From UBA9300 sp041686075 (lineage in GTDB: Bacteria; Bacteroidota; Bacteroidia; Bacteroidales; VadinHA17), in the NCBI GenBank assembly GCA_041686075.1, contig JAWLEO010000002.1:79815-143814 (forward strand): 64,000 bases of DNA, in the 5' to 3' direction. This document shows positions 63,627 to 64,000 of the stretch, piece by piece. Position numbers and translations under genes: made by a program. Below the pieces are notes generated by a model. That model saw only the letters and a list, made by a program, of their open reading frames with translations, made no database searches and was not told the origin of the DNA. Position 1 is the first letter of the stretch. Every line of letters starts with the position of its first letter.

Positions 63627-64000
63627 AGTTTCCTCCTCAGGGAGATCACGGCTGCGACGAAGGAGCAGACGTAATCTCCGGAAGCAGCAGAATATATATT
63701 CGTATTTGAATCCCCTCATGAGATCGCGACCCCGAGAAATCGGGGGAGCAATCTCCTTTATCCTCGCAGTACTCACTTGCTAATGCAACTTCGCACTGCT
63801 CGGAAGATATTTCTTTATATACCCCTGGGGCTACAATTATTTGACGCCTAACGGCGTCATAAAACAAAGACAAAAAAGATGATTGCCCTTTTACCTTTTA
63901 GTTAGGGATGTTCATAAATTGTGTATAACTCTGATTGACAAATAGTTATATCTTTTGTATATTTAAGAAAAACCCCGAAAAAGGCTATATAAGCCAAAAA
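63627..64000. other. Right-end non-coding stretch
   Basis: No convincing gene. It contains hairpins at 63730-63745 (ccccga-gaaa-tcgggg) and 63843-63858 (gacgcc-taac-ggcgtc) and a loose ggagat...atctcc pair at 63641-63678. The last 100 bases are AT-rich and could carry the promoter of a gene beyond the window. Confidence 0.6.

Noticed and set aside
63350..63649. Open frames antisense to the tRNA (containing GRFELPAPRPPDEYSN)
   Set aside because: This is a classic spurious translation of a tRNA locus; the cloverleaf explains the sequence.
63646..63873. 75-codon minus-strand frame at the right end
   Set aside because: It runs through hairpins and has no family-like features or plausible start context.

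Overview
This 64 kb window looks like the chromosome of an anaerobic or facultative member of the Bacteroidota (Bacteroidales/Marinilabiliales-like). The call rests on families largely restricted to that phylum: the PUR-alpha-like DUF3276 protein, DUF4835, DUF5606, the divergent RpoZ-like omega protein beside bamD, and a long NusB. It also rests on gene order (bamD-rpoZ-coaC/coaB-DUF4835-recN; nusB-yajC-ybbR-coaE) and on repeated -7 boxes of the Bacteroidota form TAnnTTTG upstream of many genes. There is no prophage, CRISPR array or rRNA. One tRNA (Pro, GGG) lies at the right end.

Layout. 1-5.9 kb: an NfnAB/SudAB-type electron-transfer pair (partial at the left edge), purC, phoH, a SAM-hydrolase-family protein and mazG. 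5.9-11.3 kb: two large exported proteins, a fibronectin-repeat/SUMF1 lipoprotein and a BNR beta-propeller protein. 11.4-16.7 kb: the nusB-yajC-ybbR-coaE-djlA-like-DUF5606 operon and the divergent DUF3276 and DUF456 genes. 16.9-18.9 kb: carbamate kinase plus ornithine carbamoyltransferase. 19.1-26.3 kb: a lipoprotein, ftsK, a lolA-like gene, a 7TM-HD (PgpH-like) protein, an NlpC/P60 protein and a 44-residue membrane microprotein. 26.3-29.2 kb: ftcD and hutI of histidine degradation. 29.3-37.8 kb: an outer-membrane barrel, DUF819, fabI and the recN-to-bamD operon. 38.4-43.6 kb: an alpha-oxoamine synthase, then a DMSO-reductase-type locus with a frameshifted catalytic gene and a miniature membrane anchor. 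43.6-51.2 kb: SRPBCC, a degenerate EEP-fold protein, uvrB, a REP-associated transposase element, trxB, a DUF362 remnant and an M1-like peptidase. 51.4-63.2 kb: a TolC/HlyD/ABC efflux system with a second permease, plus a sigma-54 response regulator and histidine kinase. 63.2-64 kb: hairpins, tRNA-Pro and a 133-nt nested inverted repeat.

How genes work together. The clearest regulatory unit is the efflux locus. GG-N10-GC sigma-54 promoters lie before the sigma-54 activator gene and before the downstream permease, and a near match lies before the divergent tolC gene, so the activator/kinase pair probably controls itself and both transport arms. Catabolic modules (carbamate kinase/OTC, HutI/FtcD, Nfn-type transhydrogenase) suggest amino-acid fermentation. 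The other strong theme is what fills the spaces between genes: REP-like hairpins matching the 27-bp inverted ends of the transposase element, 45-46 bp higher-order tandem repeats, and GGCTRA or 7-8 bp tandem arrays that often start exactly at stop codons. Several genes are broken or have lost catalytic residues (dmsA, dmsC, DUF362, coaBC, the EEP protein, the SAM-hydrolase homologue).
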